Shown: positions 61,152 through 62,302 of the stretch, one piece after another
Numbering within the stretch: the stretch's first letter is position 1
Layout: each line of letters starts with the position of its first letter
Origin: Pirellulales bacterium
GTDB lineage: Bacteria > Planctomycetota > Planctomycetia > Pirellulales > JAEUIK01
Length of the DNA stretch: 62,302 nt
Direction of reading: 5' to 3'
NCBI GenBank assembly: GCA_019694455.1
Contig: JAIBBY010000029.1
Coordinates: 1-62,302 of the forward strand
Position numbers and translations under genes: made by a program
The notes under the pieces: generated by a model
Seen by the model: the letters and a program-made list of their open reading frames with translations, nothing else
Database searches by the model: none
What the model was told of the DNA's origin: nothing

Positions 61152-61560
61152 TTGGCGCCGCAAAGCATGCCAATTGCACAACTTACGGCGCTGCTGGCAA
61201 AAATTCTTTCGATTCAACTGTTGAACTCCCATCGAGCGCCAACTATGCTTGGGCCCAGTAGTTCCACAGGGGATCCTTGGTTCTTAACGTCTGAAGGGCC
61301 GCTAATGCACGCCGGGTGAGATTGTTCGGTCTGAGCTGGAGCTCGACCACTCACCAAAGTCAATCCGTGCGGTCCTCGACCTCTTCCAGCCGTTTCTGTT
61401 TGGCTGATCGGTCTATCGCGAACTTGCTGGCTGCCGTTTTTTGCGCGCAGCTCGCCACAGGACGAATCGCGATCCCGATTCATGATACGGCGACCTTGAT
61501 CTGGCGTACGACCGCGCGATGACGGCGTGACACATGCGGCGCTTCTTTAGGAGAAGCTAC
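61152..61560 (+). other. Leader region of the second PEP-CTERM gene
   Basis: These 409 bases show no supported gene. I looked for a sigma-54 site (the TGGCTG…TTGC at about 61426 has the wrong spacing) and for similarity to the leader of the PEP-CTERM gene at 47777, and found neither. TTTAGGAGAAGC at the end is the ribosome binding site. Confidence 0.35.
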
Positions 61561-62283
61561 ATGAGTCGAATTGCGGATCGGAACTGGGTATTGGCTTTTG
61601 TTTGCATTTTTTCTCTCTCGGCGGCCACTACTTCTGCCGCGCCAGTGTTGATTGACAATTTCGCTGATCCGGCGAATCCAACCACCTTCGTCATCAACCT
61701 GCTCGATAGCGACCCCTATAATCTGGCGCAGACCGGCGCCGGAATTCTCGGCGGCGAGCGCGAATTGACCATCGACGTGCAAGGCGTCTCCGGACCCGTC
61801 AGCGCGGTCGGCACCATTGGCGGCGGACAATTCCTGCTCAACAGCGGCGTGCCGGGCAGCCTGATTGACCTCAGCTACAACGGAATTGGCCAAGCGGGCC
61901 TCGGCGGCGTCGATCTCGTGGACGGTACGAACACCGGCATCCGCTTGGATTTTGGTTTCGTCGATCCGGGCAGCGCGCCTAACTTTTCCTACGAGATTCT
62001 GCTCGCCAACCCGTCGGGCAGCGCGGTCTACATCGGATCGCTCGGCAGCATCGTCTCGCCCACCAGCATTTTTGTTCCGTTCAATCTCTTTACCGTCAAC
62101 GGCGGATTTCAGTTCACCTCGGTCGAGGATGTGATCTTCCAGTTCAATCTGCCGGGCACAGACAACGTCGACTTTAGCCTGACCACCCTCACCGCCACGC
62201 CGCCCGAACCGGCGTCCATCGTCCTGGCCGGCCTTGGCGCCTTGGCCGCTGTCGGCATGGTGGTTGGCGCACGTCGGCGTTAA
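61561..62283 (+). CDS. PEP-CTERM sorted exported protein
   Basis: This 240-residue protein has a signal peptide (WVLAFVCIFSLSAATTSAAP) and a C-terminal PEP-CTERM segment (PPEPASIVLAGLGALAAVGM and GARRR). The middle is Gly/Asn/Asp-rich beta structure without a known domain. The ATG at 61561 has GGAG 8 bases upstream; the longer frame from 61534 lacks a site. It should be processed by an exosortase, which is not in this window. Confidence 0.82.
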   Translation: MSRIADRNWVLAFVCIFSLSAATTSAAPVLIDNFADPANPTTFVINLLDSDPYNLAQTGAGILGGERELTIDVQGVSGPVSAVGTIGGGQFLLNSGVPGSLIDLSYNGIGQAGLGGVDLVDGTNTGIRLDFGFVDPGSAPNFSYEILLANPSGSAVYIGSLGSIVSPTSIFVPFNLFTVNGGFQFTSVEDVIFQFNLPGTDNVDFSLTTLTATPPEPASIVLAGLGALAAVGMVVGARRR

Positions 62284-62302
62284 GACGTTTCGCCGCGATC
62301 AT

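Noticed and set aside
61420..61445. Possible sigma-54 promoter before the last PEP-CTERM gene
   Set aside because: The GG and GC elements are 12 bases apart rather than 10, so the spacing is wrong.
1..62302. CRISPR arrays, rRNA genes and complete insertion sequences
   Set aside because: No regularly spaced short repeats, no rRNA-like stretches and no transposase genes with terminal repeats were found by reading both strands.

Overview
The window looks like chromosomal DNA of a planctomycete (Planctomycetota, probably Pirellulales-like). The reasons are the high GC content, two PEP-CTERM proteins, a DUF1501 protein, a large arylsulfatase, a long Pro/Ala/Glu tail on ribosomal protein S16, and tyrosine integrases of the kind common in that phylum. 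This is inferred from gene content only.

Region 1 (1-11000) is a metabolic and redox block. A flavin monooxygenase is followed, on the minus strand, by a diheme c-type cytochrome, a polytopic membrane protein (DUF3556-like), a phytoene-desaturase-like flavoprotein and a small hypothetical protein. Also on the minus strand is a tight nitric-oxide/nitrosative-stress operon: RIC/YtfE-type di-iron repair protein, hemerythrin, NnrS and cytochrome P450. Its genes overlap at TGATG and ATGA junctions. The P450 lacks the usual I-helix acid-alcohol pair, so a role in NO chemistry is worth testing.

Region 2 (11000-18850) holds an arylsulfatase whose 3' end collides with a truncated membrane gene on the other strand, which looks like a deletion scar. 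Next come a Tat-signal protein and an ankyrin protein behind two copies of the same 107-bp upstream sequence. A minus-strand pilin module follows (two type IV prepilin-like proteins and a TrbC/VirB2-like protein with a dockerin-like calcium loop), then a second ankyrin gene. Both pilin genes and the second ankyrin gene have the same TTAAG-N6-TTAAC type box 33-39 nt upstream of their start codons.

Region 3 (about 18850-32146) is an integrative mobile element. It starts with a 13-bp inverted repeat and an AbrB-PIN-RHH module, a tyrosine recombinase and an Mrr-type nuclease. It continues with a protein built of 39-residue repeats, a SprT-like protease, a stand-alone zinc ribbon, a sigma factor, a DUF1232 protein, a ParB-like protein, a VirD4/TraG-type coupling ATPase, small membrane proteins, an excisionase and an integrase. 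The integrase frame runs into a 5'-truncated tRNA-His that is probably the attachment site. I see no relaxase and no other type IV secretion channel genes.

Region 4 (32200-38500) holds assorted small chromosomal genes: DUF6869-like, DUF1801, YCII, lipase, methyltransferase, GrpB, nitrilase-family and ankyrin proteins.

Region 5 (38900-62302) is core housekeeping. It contains ffh-rpsP-trmD-rplS-yraN without rimM, argB-argD-argF-rph, and ispF-cysS-ruvC-(EamA-like)-CDP-alcohol transferase-cdsA. After these come an ABC ATPase without visible permeases, a polytopic membrane protein, a DUF1501 protein, a flippase, a PPK2-nucleoside hydrolase pair and two PEP-CTERM proteins.
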